A stretch of DNA of 64,000 nt from Verrucomicrobiales bacterium (GTDB taxonomy: Bacteria; Verrucomicrobiota; Verrucomicrobiia; Limisphaerales; J093): the NCBI GenBank assembly GCA_015075445.1, contig JABTUJ010000039.1, positions 39,642 to 103,641 on the forward strand, written 5' to 3'. The notes below the pieces were generated by a model, which saw only the letters and a list, made by a program, of their open reading frames with translations, did no database searches and had not been told where the DNA came from. Shown one piece after another: positions 1-7,640 of this stretch. Position 1 is the first letter of the stretch, and each line of letters begins with the position of its first letter. The translations under genes and the position numbers were made by a program.

Positions 1-1
1 G

Positions 2-238
2 GCTAGTCGGCAAGCGCAGCCTGGACGGGGTCCCGTCGAAGGGGGGCTGGTCAGTGAGTTGGTGGCGATCACCCGCGGTTCGGCGTGCACTTCGCAGAAC
101 TACACCGCGAGCCACGTCCTGGCGGCGATGGCGTTGCCGCAAGAACGGATCAACGGCGCGTTGCGGCTGTCGTGGTGTCACCGGACGCCCGACGTGCCGT
201 GGGGGGAGGTGGTGGAGCGGATCGGGGGATTGAAGTGA
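2..238 (+). CDS. Cysteine desulfurase, C-terminal part (DndA-like)
   Basis: The frame is open from the left edge to a TGA at 236-238, so only the last 78 residues are present. It contains GSACTSQNYTASHVLAAMAL, the loop of the NifS/IscS fold that carries the catalytic cysteine, followed by GALRLSWCH. As I recall, SWCH in place of the IscS-type RFSLG is typical of the desulfurases that feed DNA phosphorothioation (DndA). These PLP enzymes pull sulfur off cysteine as a persulfide. A phosphorothioation-associated methyltransferase lies 1.5 kb downstream, which supports the DndA reading. The PLP lysine and the start are outside the window, so the Dnd assignment is inference; the desulfurase family is clear. 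Confidence 0.72.
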   Translation, partial: ASRQAQPGRGPVEGGLVSELVAITRGSACTSQNYTASHVLAAMALPQERINGALRLSWCHRTPDVPWGEVVERIGGLK

Positions 239-282
239 GGGCACGCCTCCAACCGACTTGCGGCTGGGGCTCGGAATAACCG

Positions 283-528
283 CTACACAACCTCCTCGCC
301 AGCCGGGGCCTGACCGGGCAGCAGGAAAGTCCGGATCAGTTCACCCTCGCCGCAGACAGTCATTCCGGGGAACCGCTTGAACCACTTGCCTGACGGGACT
401 TCGACTTCGGTAGAAAGCCAGTCTGCCAGCAGACCAAGCTGGTCGGCGGATACGCTCCGGCTGGCAACGCGGTCGAGCCGAGGATCAAGCAGGCGTGGCG
501 GCACGCCCTGACGGCGGATGCGCGGCAT
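283..528 (-). CDS. Small conserved-looking protein, second gene of a pair
   Basis: An 81-residue product starting MPRIRRQGVPPRLLDPRLD. A helical N-terminal half (RLDRVASRSVSADQLGLLADWL) is followed by a compact motif, GKWFKRFPGMTVCGEGELI, and a TFLLPGQAPAGEE tail. I do not recognise a named domain. The ATG at 526-528 begins 2 bp after the stop of the upstream 69-residue gene, so the two are almost certainly one transcript. Two tiny genes head to tail inside a defence island resemble a toxin-antitoxin pair. The longer reading of this frame, up to 747, only adds a shadow of the upstream gene. Confidence 0.55.
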   Translation of the reverse strand: MPRIRRQGVPPRLLDPRLDRVASRSVSADQLGLLADWLSTEVEVPSGKWFKRFPGMTVCGEGELIRTFLLPGQAPAGEEVV

Positions 529-530
529 GC

Positions 531-740
531 CTATCCGCCGTAGAACCCGCGGTGGATCTCCTCGCGCAAGCGTTGGGCTTCGGTCGCGTCTGGTGTGTCC
601 GTGAGACGCTGCGCGAGTCGGGCGAGTTCCGCGCCCGGCAGTTGGCGCTCGCGCGCCAGTTCCAAAGCGAACTGGATCACGCGGGACTGCTCCGCGCGGG
701 GCAGTTGCTTGATCTCTGCAATGACACCGGCTGCCGTCAT
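531..740 (-). CDS. Putative antitoxin-like small protein
   Basis: A 69-residue protein, MTAAGVIAEIKQLPRAEQSR and so on, ending LREEIHRGFYGG. It is predicted almost entirely helical and charged. The opening ('x-IKQLPRAEQ-xx-IQFALELAR') resembles the N-terminal helices of many small chromosomal antitoxins, but there is no diagnostic DNA-binding motif, so the role is inferred from size and position. The gene immediately downstream at 283-528 starts 2 bp after this stop, giving a two-gene operon. It could equally be an orphan small regulator. Confidence 0.5.
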   Translation of the reverse strand: MTAAGVIAEIKQLPRAEQSRVIQFALELARERQLPGAELARLAQRLTDTPDATEAQRLREEIHRGFYGG

Positions 741-828
741 TGCTCAATGATTAGGCGATCAACCGACCGCACTCAACTGAAAAGCCGGGCCGTGGCGCTG
801 CGCTCCCCTGCCCGTCGTAGCACGCCAA

Positions 829-853
829 TGGGGTCGAACATTGACGTTCGACC
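829..853. repeat. Palindrome sharing a 16-bp core with another site
   Basis: An 8-bp perfect inverted repeat, GGTCGAAC (832-839) and GTTCGACC (846-853), with a 6-nt loop. The left part, GGGGTCGAACATTGAC, recurs with one change (GGGGTCAAACATTGAC) near 11719-11735. It sits between the small gene pair and a PIN-toxin relic, both presumably mobile. It may be a small dispersed repeat rather than an operator. Confidence 0.4.
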
Positions 854-899
854 ATTCCCCGCAGGGCGATGAATGCCGGGCCACGGCCCGTCGCCGTCG

Positions 900-1049
900 G
901 ATCCACGCAGGCAACTTGACGATTCTGGTCATCTCGAAGACGACAAGTTCATCAAGGCGGCACTTGCGGCCAAGGCGCGGTACCGGTTGGCCAGGGACAC
1001 CGACCTGACCGACCTACAGCAGCCCTTTGGTGTGAAGATCCTGAGGTGA
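900..1049 (+). pseudogene. Relic of a PIN-domain toxin (C-terminal fragment)
   Basis: The plus frame read to the TGA at 1047-1049 gives LEDDKFIKAALAAKARYRLA, then RDTDLTDLQQPFGVKIL. This is the C-terminal signature of PIN-domain toxins: the acidic pair plus K-F in the third motif, the A-rich helix, then D-x-DL before the last strand. There is no acceptable start or N-terminal half upstream, and the residues before DDKF do not fit the family, so this is a truncated leftover. It lies between two small toxin-antitoxin-like gene pairs, in keeping with an addiction-module cluster that has turned over. Confidence 0.55.
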
Positions 1050-1061
1050 TGACCTCGCTCC

Positions 1062-1334
1062 TCATGTCCGCAGCGCTGCGGCGCGACGAGCTGCCGGTGC
1101 GAGCGGTCTGACCGTCAGCAGTCCAGCGGCGGTGAGCGGTTCGACTTGCGATTCGCGCACGGTCACCACGTCAATGGTCTCGCCCACCGCATTGAAAACT
1201 TCCAAGGTGTAGCCCGGCTCCTGCCCGGGACGGCCGGGATGTTGCTCGACGACGGTTGCCACGTCGCCACGACGGAGCCGGTCACCGGGCAGGTCCTCGG
1301 TCAGCGCCACGCGGGTAAACAGGTCGTGCTTCAT
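1062..1334 (-). CDS. DUF4926 domain protein
   Basis: A 90-residue protein with the DUF4926 pattern: FTRVALTEDLPGDRLRRGDV near the start, then TVVEQHPGRPGQEPGYTLEVF and V-T-V-RESQV. The fold is expected to be a small SH3-like barrel. Its start overlaps the stop of the upstream DUF6883 gene by 4 bp, so the two are translationally coupled. DUF4926 and DUF6883 genes are repeatedly found side by side and are suspected to form a toxin-antitoxin module; biochemical activity is not known to me. The last 15 residues are Ala/Arg-rich and may be dispensable. Confidence 0.72.
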   Translation of the reverse strand: MKHDLFTRVALTEDLPGDRLRRGDVATVVEQHPGRPGQEPGYTLEVFNAVGETIDVVTVRESQVEPLTAAGLLTVRPLAPAARRAAALRT

Positions 1335-1657
1335 GATTTGTCCGGCAGCAATGTAACAAACTTCGTCTCGCCTGTCGCGTTCTCCTTCATCCAGATGCTC
1401 AGGACGCGGAGGACGTTGCCGTTCGGCCCTTTCAGCACTCCGCGTATTCGGTACTTTGGGCCGTACTCGGTCTGCTCGGATAACTCAGCGTCCAGCGGCA
1501 GCAGTTGGTCTCGGAGGTCGCGCATGAGGAGATCGGCGTTCTCGAGCGTGTAGCCTCCCCTGGCCAGAAAGCCCGACTTGTCGTCCTCGTTTCGGAATCG
1601 CAGAAGGTACTCGTCCAGCTTCCGCCGGGCGATGATCGCATCGGCGGGCAACTTCAT
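1331..1657 (-). CDS. DUF6883 domain protein
   Basis: A 108-residue protein beginning MKLPADAIIARRKLDEYLL, with KSGFLARGGYTLENADLL and a C-terminal NVLRVLSIWMKENATGETKF strand pair. This is the DUF6883 architecture: an N-terminal helix, then a small alpha/beta core ending in hydrophobic strands with a conserved tryptophan. It is the first gene of a two-gene unit with the DUF4926 gene, overlapping it by 4 bp. By position and partner it is the likely toxin of the pair, but that is inference. Confidence 0.72.
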   Translation of the reverse strand: MKLPADAIIARRKLDEYLLRFRNEDDKSGFLARGGYTLENADLLMRDLRDQLLPLDAELSEQTEYGPKYRIRGVLKGPNGNVLRVLSIWMKENATGETKFVTLLPDKS

Positions 1658-1690
1658 ACCGGGGCGTTGTCGGACAGGGGCTGCACGGCA

Positions 1691-3838
1691 TTAGCGCGTC
1701 GAGACCATTCTCCTCCGGTCCAGCCTGGCATTCAAGCCTCGGCACTCGAGCAACCTGGCCAACTCCGTGGCCGTCGGTCCCGAACCGGCTTGGTCGGCAA
1801 TCCCCAGCTTCCGCACCCTCGCGCTGAACTGCTCCATCGCCGCGCGTCGCGGATGATCCGGCGCGAGGAGGCGTTCCTTGTAGTACAGCAGTTGGCCCTC
1901 GGCGCGGTGATCGAACACCTGCACCCACCGGGTCCGGAGGTTGACCTTGGTGCGGGTGCGCAGTTCGGGCAGGGGCTTCCCCTCGAAATCGTCGTACGCC
2001 AGGAACGTGACCTTGCCGCTGGCCTTGTGGAGCTTGATCACGTCGGCCTGCTGGACATCGCCGAAGAGCGCGGTGGCGCAGCCGACGTAGGCGCGCAGCA
2101 CCGGAGGCAGTCGGTCCAGCAGGCTGCGATGCACGTAGAGCGCCTGGTCATCCTGCTGGCCGAGCTTCAGGTCTTCGCAGGCCAACTCGATCTCGCCGGG
2201 ATCCCCGGCGGCGTAGAGCAAATCGAGGCCCTTGGCCAGCGCGGCCTTGTGGTTGCCGAAGAAGGTCCGGATGTCCAACCGGAGGCTGGCCGACAGGTGT
2301 CCGAACGGCACCCGTTTGCGCAGGTTCGACATCGCCAGGTACACGAGCAGGTCGTTCTTCCGCGTTTCGGTGGCCTGGTTCAGCAGCTCGGCACCCCCTC
2401 GCTTGACGAAAAGTCGCAGCGCGCGCTTCGGCGTTCCCAGGACGTCCCGCAGCTCGGCGTGCCGTTCGAACTCCGCCGGGGCCGGTAACCGCCCCAGGCG
2501 AAGGACGGTTGTCCAGAAGGCATCCAGGAGTTCTTGGTGCTGTTCGTAGAACCGTTCCCACCGTGACTTGCGCGGCTGTCCCAGACCCAGGCGGGTGCTG
2601 ATCTGGGTCCAGTCAATCGCCCGGCGCGTCCGGGCCTCGATGAAGTCCTGTTGCTCGACCGGATCGCGGAACACGTAGAAGATGCCCAACGAGACCGGTA
2701 CCACCGTGGTCTCGAGGGCGTCCTCGAGATACTGCTGCAGTTCCGGCTGGTCGAAGTACTTCTGAAACGTGTTCCGCTTGGTCAGCACTCCGTCACGGAA
2801 CGCCGCGGCGGTCTCGGTATCCACCGTTTCCCGGATCAAGGCCGACACGACCAGCAGGCGGCGCGTGTGGCGGAAGGCGTCCACCAACGTGGCCAGGCGC
2901 TCCGCCGGATCCTCGATGACGTTGATCACGTAGCCGAGGTTCACCACGTCAGCCTCGGCTTTGCCGCCGTCCGGGCGATGGACGGGGTCCCAGCCATCGG
3001 CCGCGTAACCGAGATTGCGAAGACCCGTGACGTCCGTGCCCTGGCCGCATCCGTAGTCGAAGAACGTGACGCCGGGCCTGAGCTGGCCGTACTCCAGCAG
3101 CATTCGCACGGGCTTCGAAAGCTCGTATCGCATCAGCGCCGTCTTGTGGCGTTCGATCCGGGGAGCGCACGCGCCCCGCGTGCTGTGGTCGGCGTCTCGC
3201 CGACCACAACCCCTTGGTACCTCGCACGAATCGGCCCTCACCCCGTCGCTCTCCCGTCTGACGGGAGAGGGTGCCCGAAGGGCGGGTGAGGGTAGCTGGG
3301 ATCCTGGAACCGGCTCAGTACCATTACCGACCGCCAGCAGTCGGTGACCGCTGTACCGCAACCCCTTCGAAGCGACGAGCTGTTCCCAGTTCAGCTTGAA
3401 GCCGATCGTCGTGGTATCGGCGTACAGCCCGGCCGCCTCCTCCGCCTCAGTGAGCGTGGCGAACAGACGTCGTTTGGGGTGGTCAGCCGGCAAGAACGCC
3501 TCCTTCCGATGAAGGATGGGCGGGTTCGGATTGCCGGCGTAGTCTGTGTGGCGCGCCTTGCCTCGGACCAGGTCCACCGTCATGGCCTGGCGCAGCGACG
3601 GGTGCGGGTCCTCGAAGAATCGCGGGTACGACAGGAACGAGACTTTGAGTTCGTCCGAGCGGAACTTGAGCACGTTGAACTCCGACCCGATTTGGTACCG
3701 GTCGGCCAGGCGGCACGCCAACCGGTCGAGCTCGGAAGCGGCGCTCGCCAAGCCCTCGCGGTGGAGGTAAAGGGCGGTCGGCAGCCGTTTGCCGTGCGGG
3801 ACGGCGGCGAGGCAGGCCTGGTACTCGTTCAACGTCAC
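1691..3838 (-). CDS. DNA phosphorothioation-associated putative methyltransferase
   Basis: A protein of about 715 residues from a GTG at 3838 (a TTG at 3862 would add 8). The core is a Rossmann methyltransferase with RHKTALMRYELSKPV, then FFDYGCGQGTD (the SAM-binding glycine loop, about residues 260-270), AADGWDPVHRP, ADVVNLGYVINVIEDP and LTKRNTFQKYFDQPELQQYL. This is the pattern of the family found next to dnd genes. The N-terminal 160 residues and the C-terminal part (about 535-690) resemble each other: both have an LYLHR/LYVHR strand, a KVSFL/KVTFL strand and a DHP motif. Between the N-terminal region and the methyltransferase about 60 residues (DNA 3158-3337) are encoded by palindromic repeat DNA. 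It is divergent from the DUF123 gene with essentially no spacer. Confidence 0.82.
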   Translation of the reverse strand: MTLNEYQACLAAVPHGKRLPTALYLHREGLASAASELDRLACRLADRYQIGSEFNVLKFRSDELKVSFLSYPRFFEDPHPSLRQAMTVDLVRGKARHTDYAGNPNPPILHRKEAFLPADHPKRRLFATLTEAEEAAGLYADTTTIGFKLNWEQLVASKGLRYSGHRLLAVGNGTEPVPGSQLPSPALRAPSPVRRESDGVRADSCEVPRGCGRRDADHSTRGACAPRIERHKTALMRYELSKPVRMLLEYGQLRPGVTFFDYGCGQGTDVTGLRNLGYAADGWDPVHRPDGGKAEADVVNLGYVINVIEDPAERLATLVDAFRHTRRLLVVSALIRETVDTETAAAFRDGVLTKRNTFQKYFDQPELQQYLEDALETTVVPVSLGIFYVFRDPVEQQDFIEARTRRAIDWTQISTRLGLGQPRKSRWERFYEQHQELLDAFWTTVLRLGRLPAPAEFERHAELRDVLGTPKRALRLFVKRGGAELLNQATETRKNDLLVYLAMSNLRKRVPFGHLSASLRLDIRTFFGNHKAALAKGLDLLYAAGDPGEIELACEDLKLGQQDDQALYVHRSLLDRLPPVLRAYVGCATALFGDVQQADVIKLHKASGKVTFLAYDDFEGKPLPELRTRTKVNLRTRWVQVFDHRAEGQLLYYKERLLAPDHPRRAAMEQFSARVRKLGIADQAGSGPTATELARLLECRGLNARLDRRRMVSTR
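3185..3292. repeat. Two hairpin elements inserted in frame in the methyltransferase gene
   Basis: Two adjacent palindromes lie inside coding DNA. First, GTGGTCGGCG and CGCCGACCAC (3185-3207) form a perfect 10-bp stem with a 3-nt loop. Second, 3235-3292 starts CCCTCACCCC and ends GGGTGAGGG, with an inner CTCTCCCGT/ACGGGAGAG hairpin. The second is the type of dispersed repeat seen between genes in many genomes. Here both are translated as the Pro/Arg/Ser-rich linker of the phosphorothioation methyltransferase without breaking the frame. Confidence 0.75.
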
Positions 3839-3850
3839 GTTGACTGAACA

Positions 3851-4327
3851 ATGGCGATGCAACTACCAGACGACAAGGGCACGTACATCCTGATCGGCTC
3901 GGTCGCACAGATGAAACGGCTGGAGGTCGGGCGGCTCGGCGTGTTCGAGATTATCCCCGGTTTCTACGCCTACGTCGGCAGCGCGTTCGGTCCGGGCGGG
4001 ATTCGCGCGCGGGTGGGGCACCACCTGGAATCGGTGGCCGCTCCGCACTGGCACATTGACTACCTGCTGCGCTTCGCTACACCGGTCGAGGTCTGGTTCG
4101 CGATGTCCGACCGGCGCTTGGAGCAGGATTGGGCGGAGTTGCTGGAAGACGCTCCGGCGTTTCGCACGCCGATTCCCCGGTTCGGCTCGTCCGATTACCG
4201 GCGGAGTCGGACGACACACCTGTTCCACGCGAAACGGCGCCCGTCGTTCCGGTGGTTCGAGGAGCAGATCCGGCTGGGCTTCGAGCCGGACATACGGCCG
4301 CAGCGGTTGGTGTTGCTGGACGGCTGA
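3851..4327 (+). CDS. DUF123 (GIY-YIG-like) nuclease family protein
   Basis: A 158-residue protein. KGTYILIG near the start and GFYAYVGSAFGPGG with RARVGHHL correspond to the two halves of a GIY-YIG-like core as found in DUF123. HWHIDYLL and the C-terminal RTTHLFHA are the family's other conserved spots. Stand-alone DUF123 proteins are uncharacterised; in archaea the domain can be fused to endonuclease III, suggesting DNA cleavage. The ATG at 3851 (or 3857) is back to back with the methyltransferase start, so both promoters must lie within or overlap the neighbouring genes. I see no clear Shine-Dalgarno sequence. Confidence 0.75.
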   Translation: MAMQLPDDKGTYILIGSVAQMKRLEVGRLGVFEIIPGFYAYVGSAFGPGGIRARVGHHLESVAAPHWHIDYLLRFATPVEVWFAMSDRRLEQDWAELLEDAPAFRTPIPRFGSSDYRRSRTTHLFHAKRRPSFRWFEEQIRLGFEPDIRPQRLVLLDG

Positions 4328-4427
4328 AGGCTAGCGGCATTTCGGACTTGGGGCACTGCCGCGACACCAGGCGGGCGTCTCAGCGTGCTTTCCCGCCAGC
4401 CGGCGATGGGGCAGCCTCCACTCCGTT

Positions 4428-5411
4428 ATGCGCGCCATGGTGATGGAGCGACCCCGTGAGCCGCTCCTGGTGAAAGATGTCCATCAGCCCGAGCCGGGTC
4501 CTGGGCAAGTGCTCGTGCGCGTTGCGGCGTGCGCCGTGTGCCGGACGGACCTCCACGTGCTCGACGGCGAGCTGCCGGAGCCGAAGCTGCCGCTCGTCCT
4601 CGGGCATGAGATCGTTGGGCGAGTCGTCAGCCTGGGTGCGGAGGTCACGGGGTTGGAGGCCGGCGAGCGGGTCGGCATCCCGTGGCTTGCCTGGACGTGT
4701 GGCGAATGCGGGTTCTGCAGGGGCGAGCGGGAGAACCTCTGCGAACGGGCACAATTCACCGGCTACACCTTTGACGGCGGCTACGCCGAGTTCACGGTGG
4801 CGGATGCCCGGTTCTGCTTTCCCCTGGCCGAGGGGATGGACGATGTGTCCGCGGCGCCGTTGCTGTGTGCGGGGCTGATCGGCTACCGCTCGCTGCGCAA
4901 GACGGGGGAGGCCCGTGTGCTTGGGATCTACGGGTTTGGCGCGGCGGCGCATATCGTGACCCAGGTCGCCCGCCATCAGGGACGACACGTGTTCGCGTTC
5001 ACCCGCCCAGGGGACGTGGCGGCGCAGGAATTCGCGCGAGGCCTCGGGGCGGTTTGGGCCGGTGGTTCCGACCAGCCTCCGCCTGAGCCACTCGACGCGG
5101 CGATCATCTTCGCCCCGGCGGGTGCCCTGGTCCCCATCGCGCTTCGCGCCGTGCGGAAGGGTGGCACGGTCGTCTGCGGCGGCATTCACATGAGCGACAT
5201 CCCCGCGTTCCCGTATCGCGACCTCTGGCACGAACGCACCCTGTGCTCGGTGGCCAACCTGACCCGCCGGGACGGGGAGGAGTTTCTCCAATTGGCTCCG
5301 ACCATTCCGATCCGGACCGAGACGCAGGCGTTCCGACTCGAAGAGGCGAACGAGGCGCTGGCGCGCCTGCGGGAAGGGCGACTGCAGGGAGCGGCGGTGC
5401 TGGTGCCGTGA
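4428..5411 (+). CDS. Zinc-dependent alcohol dehydrogenase (MDR family)
   Basis: A 327-residue medium-chain dehydrogenase. Catalytic-zinc ligands are Cys38 (AVCRTD), His60 and Glu61 (LGHEIVG). The structural-zinc lobe is Cys91, Cys94, Cys97 and Cys105 (CGECGFCRGERENLC). The nucleotide-binding half has LGIYGFGAAAHIVTQVARHQ. Members oxidise alcohols or reduce aldehydes with NAD(H). Length and spacing fit the AdhA-like group. It stands alone, about 100 bp after the DUF123 gene, with a fragment of an unrelated gene convergent to it. The reading frame is intact and complete. Confidence 0.9.
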   Translation: MRAMVMERPREPLLVKDVHQPEPGPGQVLVRVAACAVCRTDLHVLDGELPEPKLPLVLGHEIVGRVVSLGAEVTGLEAGERVGIPWLAWTCGECGFCRGERENLCERAQFTGYTFDGGYAEFTVADARFCFPLAEGMDDVSAAPLLCAGLIGYRSLRKTGEARVLGIYGFGAAAHIVTQVARHQGRHVFAFTRPGDVAAQEFARGLGAVWAGGSDQPPPEPLDAAIIFAPAGALVPIALRAVRKGGTVVCGGIHMSDIPAFPYRDLWHERTLCSVANLTRRDGEEFLQLAPTIPIRTETQAFRLEEANEALARLREGRLQGAAVLVP

Positions 5412-5417
5412 TTCGTT

Positions 5418-5709
5418 TCACCTCGACTTCAGCCAATGGACGTAATCTGTGTAGAGACCCGTCGAGTCGGGATGGCCGGCGAAGGCTGGAGTGCCCGGAC
5501 AGTTCATCAGCCCCTGGTACTGGTAGATCAGTATCCGGTCCACGTGCGGTGACACGGCCTCCAGTTGGGCGCGCACCCGTTCCCGCGGCGCCGGGATCAA
5601 CGGGCTGGTCTGTTGGTTCGGCGGCCCTTCCCAGGCGAACGTCTCGACATAAGCCCAAAGGGCGTGTGTGATCGGTGCTCTGAGCTCACGGGGCAGTTCT
5701 TGAGAACGG
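5418..5709 (-). pseudogene. C-terminal fragment of a DUF4434-like protein
   Basis: Read on the minus strand, about 95 residues are open: WAYVETFAWEGPP, then LIPAPRERVRAQLEAVSPHV, DRILIYQYQGLMN, GHPDSTGLY and DYVHWLKSR. This matches the end of DUF4434 proteins (TIM-barrel, glycoside-hydrolase-like), where the final strand carries LIYQYQG. The upstream frame stops inside the SDR gene's stop region, so the first 200 or more residues are gone. It seems to be a leftover fused against the end of the SDR gene. A short start at 5600 exists but is unlikely to be used. Confidence 0.5.
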
Positions 5710-5712
5710 CGT

Positions 5713-6489
5713 TCAGCTCATGTACCAGCCGCCATTCACGTTGATGGTCTGGCCGGTGATGTAGCCGTTGCTGGCGAGCATGACCGCCACCTCAGCGACT
5801 TCCTCGACCGTCCCCAATCGCCCCAACGGAATCAGGTCTGGCCTGGCATTCGGATTCTGGGTGACCATCTCCGTGCCGATGAGCGCGGGCGCGATGGCGT
5901 TGGCCGTGATCCCCTCCTTGGCCAACAAAGTGGCGTAGGAATGCGTGAGGCCCAGAGCGCCCGCCTTCGAGGCCGCGTAGTGCGGTCCGACGACCCCGCC
6001 CAACTGGGCGGCGACGGAGGAGAGGTTGATAATCCGCCCCCAGCGTCGGCTCCGCATTCCCGGCAGCACGGCCTGGGTGACCAGGAACATGGACTTCAGG
6101 TTGATCGCCACGACCTCGTCCCAATCGCGCTCGGTAATCTCGTTCAACGACTGCGGGCGGCTGATGCCGGCATTGTTCACGAGGATGTCGGTCTCCCCCA
6201 GACGTTGCTGGACGGTCTCCACCATCCGGGTGACCTCCATCGCGATGGCCGCATTCGCTTGAACGGCGACGGCGCGATGTCCGAGGCGTTCGATCTCCGC
6301 ACAGGCCGCACGGGCGTCATCCGCGTGCGCGTGGTAGTTGACGGCCACGTCGGCCCCGGCCTTGGCCAGGGCGAGCGCAACGGCGCGGCCTATCCCACGG
6401 CTTGCCCCGGTCACGAGGGCGACCCGGCCGTGCAACTCGGCGATGAACTTCGGTTCTCCGGTGGCTTCCGCTTTCGGATGGCCCTTCAT
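5713..6489 (-). CDS. Short-chain dehydrogenase/reductase (FabG-like)
   Basis: A 258-residue classical SDR. The cofactor motif TGASRGIG is at about 27-34, NNAG at about 105, and catalytic Ser158, Tyr171 and Lys175 occur in INLSSVAAQLGG and HYAASKAG. The C-terminus INVNGGWYMS is the usual FabG-like ending. It reduces or oxidises a carbonyl/hydroxyl with NAD(P)H; the substrate cannot be told. The first 20 residues are an extension beyond the usual start, and no better internal ATG is obvious. It is followed upstream on the same strand by a TlpA-like gene 40 bp away, so the two may share a transcript. Confidence 0.9.
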   Translation of the reverse strand: MKGHPKAEATGEPKFIAELHGRVALVTGASRGIGRAVALALAKAGADVAVNYHAHADDARAACAEIERLGHRAVAVQANAAIAMEVTRMVETVQQRLGETDILVNNAGISRPQSLNEITERDWDEVVAINLKSMFLVTQAVLPGMRSRRWGRIINLSSVAAQLGGVVGPHYAASKAGALGLTHSYATLLAKEGITANAIAPALIGTEMVTQNPNARPDLIPLGRLGTVEEVAEVAVMLASNGYITGQTINVNGGWYMS

Positions 6490-6529
6490 GGAATCGTCTG
6501 GTCGAGCACGCCCCGTGTGCGGGTACGGG

Positions 6530-7087
6530 TCAGGGTTTGCGGGCGAGTTCCTGTTCGATGGTGCGCACCAGTTGGGCCAACTCCTCCTCTTTGTAGCCCA
6601 CGGCCTGGAAGAGAATCTTGCCGTCCCGGCCGATGACGTAGCTGCGAGGGATGTACTGCGTGGCGTATTTGGCGTACACGTCGCGCTTCGGATCGCCGGC
6701 GACAGGGAAGGTGATTTCGCGCTTCTTGGGGAAGGGCGCGAGTTCGTCGTTCGTGTGCTCGCGCCCGATGGCGATCATGACGAAATCCTGGCTCTTGAAG
6801 CGCTGCCAGACCTGCCTCTCCAGGGCCGGCATTTCGGCCATGCACGGCCCGCACCAAGTGGCGAAGAAGTTCACGAGCACCACCTTGCCCTTCATGGCGG
6901 ACAGGTCGAACCGTTTCCCGTCCAAGGCGGTGACGGTGAAGGTCGGGGCGGCCTGGCCCACTCTGGTGAGCGTGCTTTCCTTTTCGTCGTCGGAACGCCC
7001 GGCGGCAGAACCGGCAAGGACCAGGCAGACGACCCCCAGGAGCCGGGTCCAAAGCGGCGTGGGAGCGTGGCGAAGCAGCGATGTCAT
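6530..7087 (-). CDS. Exported TlpA/ResA-like thioredoxin
   Basis: 185 residues from the ATG at 7085-7087. The N-terminus (LLGVVCLVLAGSAAG) is a signal peptide or anchor. The thioredoxin fold follows: GQAAPTFTVTALDGKRFDLS, then VVLVNFFATWCGPCMAEMP with the redox pair Cys79/Cys82, and the cis-proline YIPRSYVIGRDG. TlpA/ResA proteins act outside the cytoplasmic membrane in disulfide reduction, often for cytochrome c or secreted proteins. A longer start at 7165 would place residues before the signal peptide and is less likely. It sits 40 bp upstream of the SDR gene. Confidence 0.88.
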   Translation of the reverse strand: MTSLLRHAPTPLWTRLLGVVCLVLAGSAAGRSDDEKESTLTRVGQAAPTFTVTALDGKRFDLSAMKGKVVLVNFFATWCGPCMAEMPALERQVWQRFKSQDFVMIAIGREHTNDELAPFPKKREITFPVAGDPKRDVYAKYATQYIPRSYVIGRDGKILFQAVGYKEEELAQLVRTIEQELARKP

Positions 7088-7325
7088 GACGGCAGCGTAG
7101 CGGGTCGGGCGGAGGCGATCAAACTTCGCGACAAGCCGTGATGGTGTGCCAGTGACCTTGGGCAATCTGGCACGGGACCTCCGCCACCTGCGGTTGGCCC
7201 GTGCACCGCACCAGTGTCAGCGCCTATTCACCTTGCGCGCGTTCGAGTGACTCGCTACGCCTGCGCTGTGAGCGAGAAGGCCAAGCCCGGCCGCGCCGCC
7301 CTCGGAAGCGCTAGACCGCCGTGAG

Positions 7326-7577
7326 GTGGTGTTGTTGATCGGGGAGACCTTTGGGTACCACACGCAGCAGTTCCTGCCAATCATCCGGACCGATGCCGGG
7401 AGCTTCTTCGGGTTTGGCGAGTACGATGGACCGCGAGGGGATTCGTTCGCGGGGCGCTTTGCGGAGCTGATGCCGGCCCGCCCGGCGACGATCGACCAAC
7501 GGGCGCTCGCCCGCCAACTCCTCGACGCGATGGGTCTGACCGAGGCGGTGCTGAGCGGAACGCCCGTCAACAACTGA
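7326..7577 (+). CDS. Hypothetical protein, possibly a fragment
   Basis: An open frame of 83 residues from a GTG: VVLLIGETFGYHTQQFLP, then GSFFGFGEYDGPRGDSFAGR, then ARQLLDAMGLTEAVL. Codon third positions are strongly G/C, as in the real genes around, while the opposite-strand frames are not, so this strand is probably the coding one. The frame is open upstream for several codons with no clear start. It begins with what looks like a buried strand, which suggests the C-terminal remains of a larger protein. I do not recognise the family. Confidence 0.4.
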   Translation: MVLLIGETFGYHTQQFLPIIRTDAGSFFGFGEYDGPRGDSFAGRFAELMPARPATIDQRALARQLLDAMGLTEAVLSGTPVNN

Positions 7578-7591
7578 AGCCCCCACTGCCT

Positions 7592-7640
7592 GCATGCGAT
7601 TCCGCGGAGGTCCAGGACCCGGGGCACGGAATCGCGATGC
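7592..7640. repeat. Imperfect hairpin after the hypothetical gene
   Basis: GCATGCGATTCCG (7592-7604) pairs with CGGAATCGCGATGC (7627-7640) with one bulge, around a GGTCCAGGACCC centre. It starts 15 bp after the stop of the 7326-7577 frame and could act as a transcription terminator, though no T-run follows; or it is another dispersed palindrome. The rest of the gene-free stretch 7578-7916 shows nothing else I can support. Confidence 0.35.
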
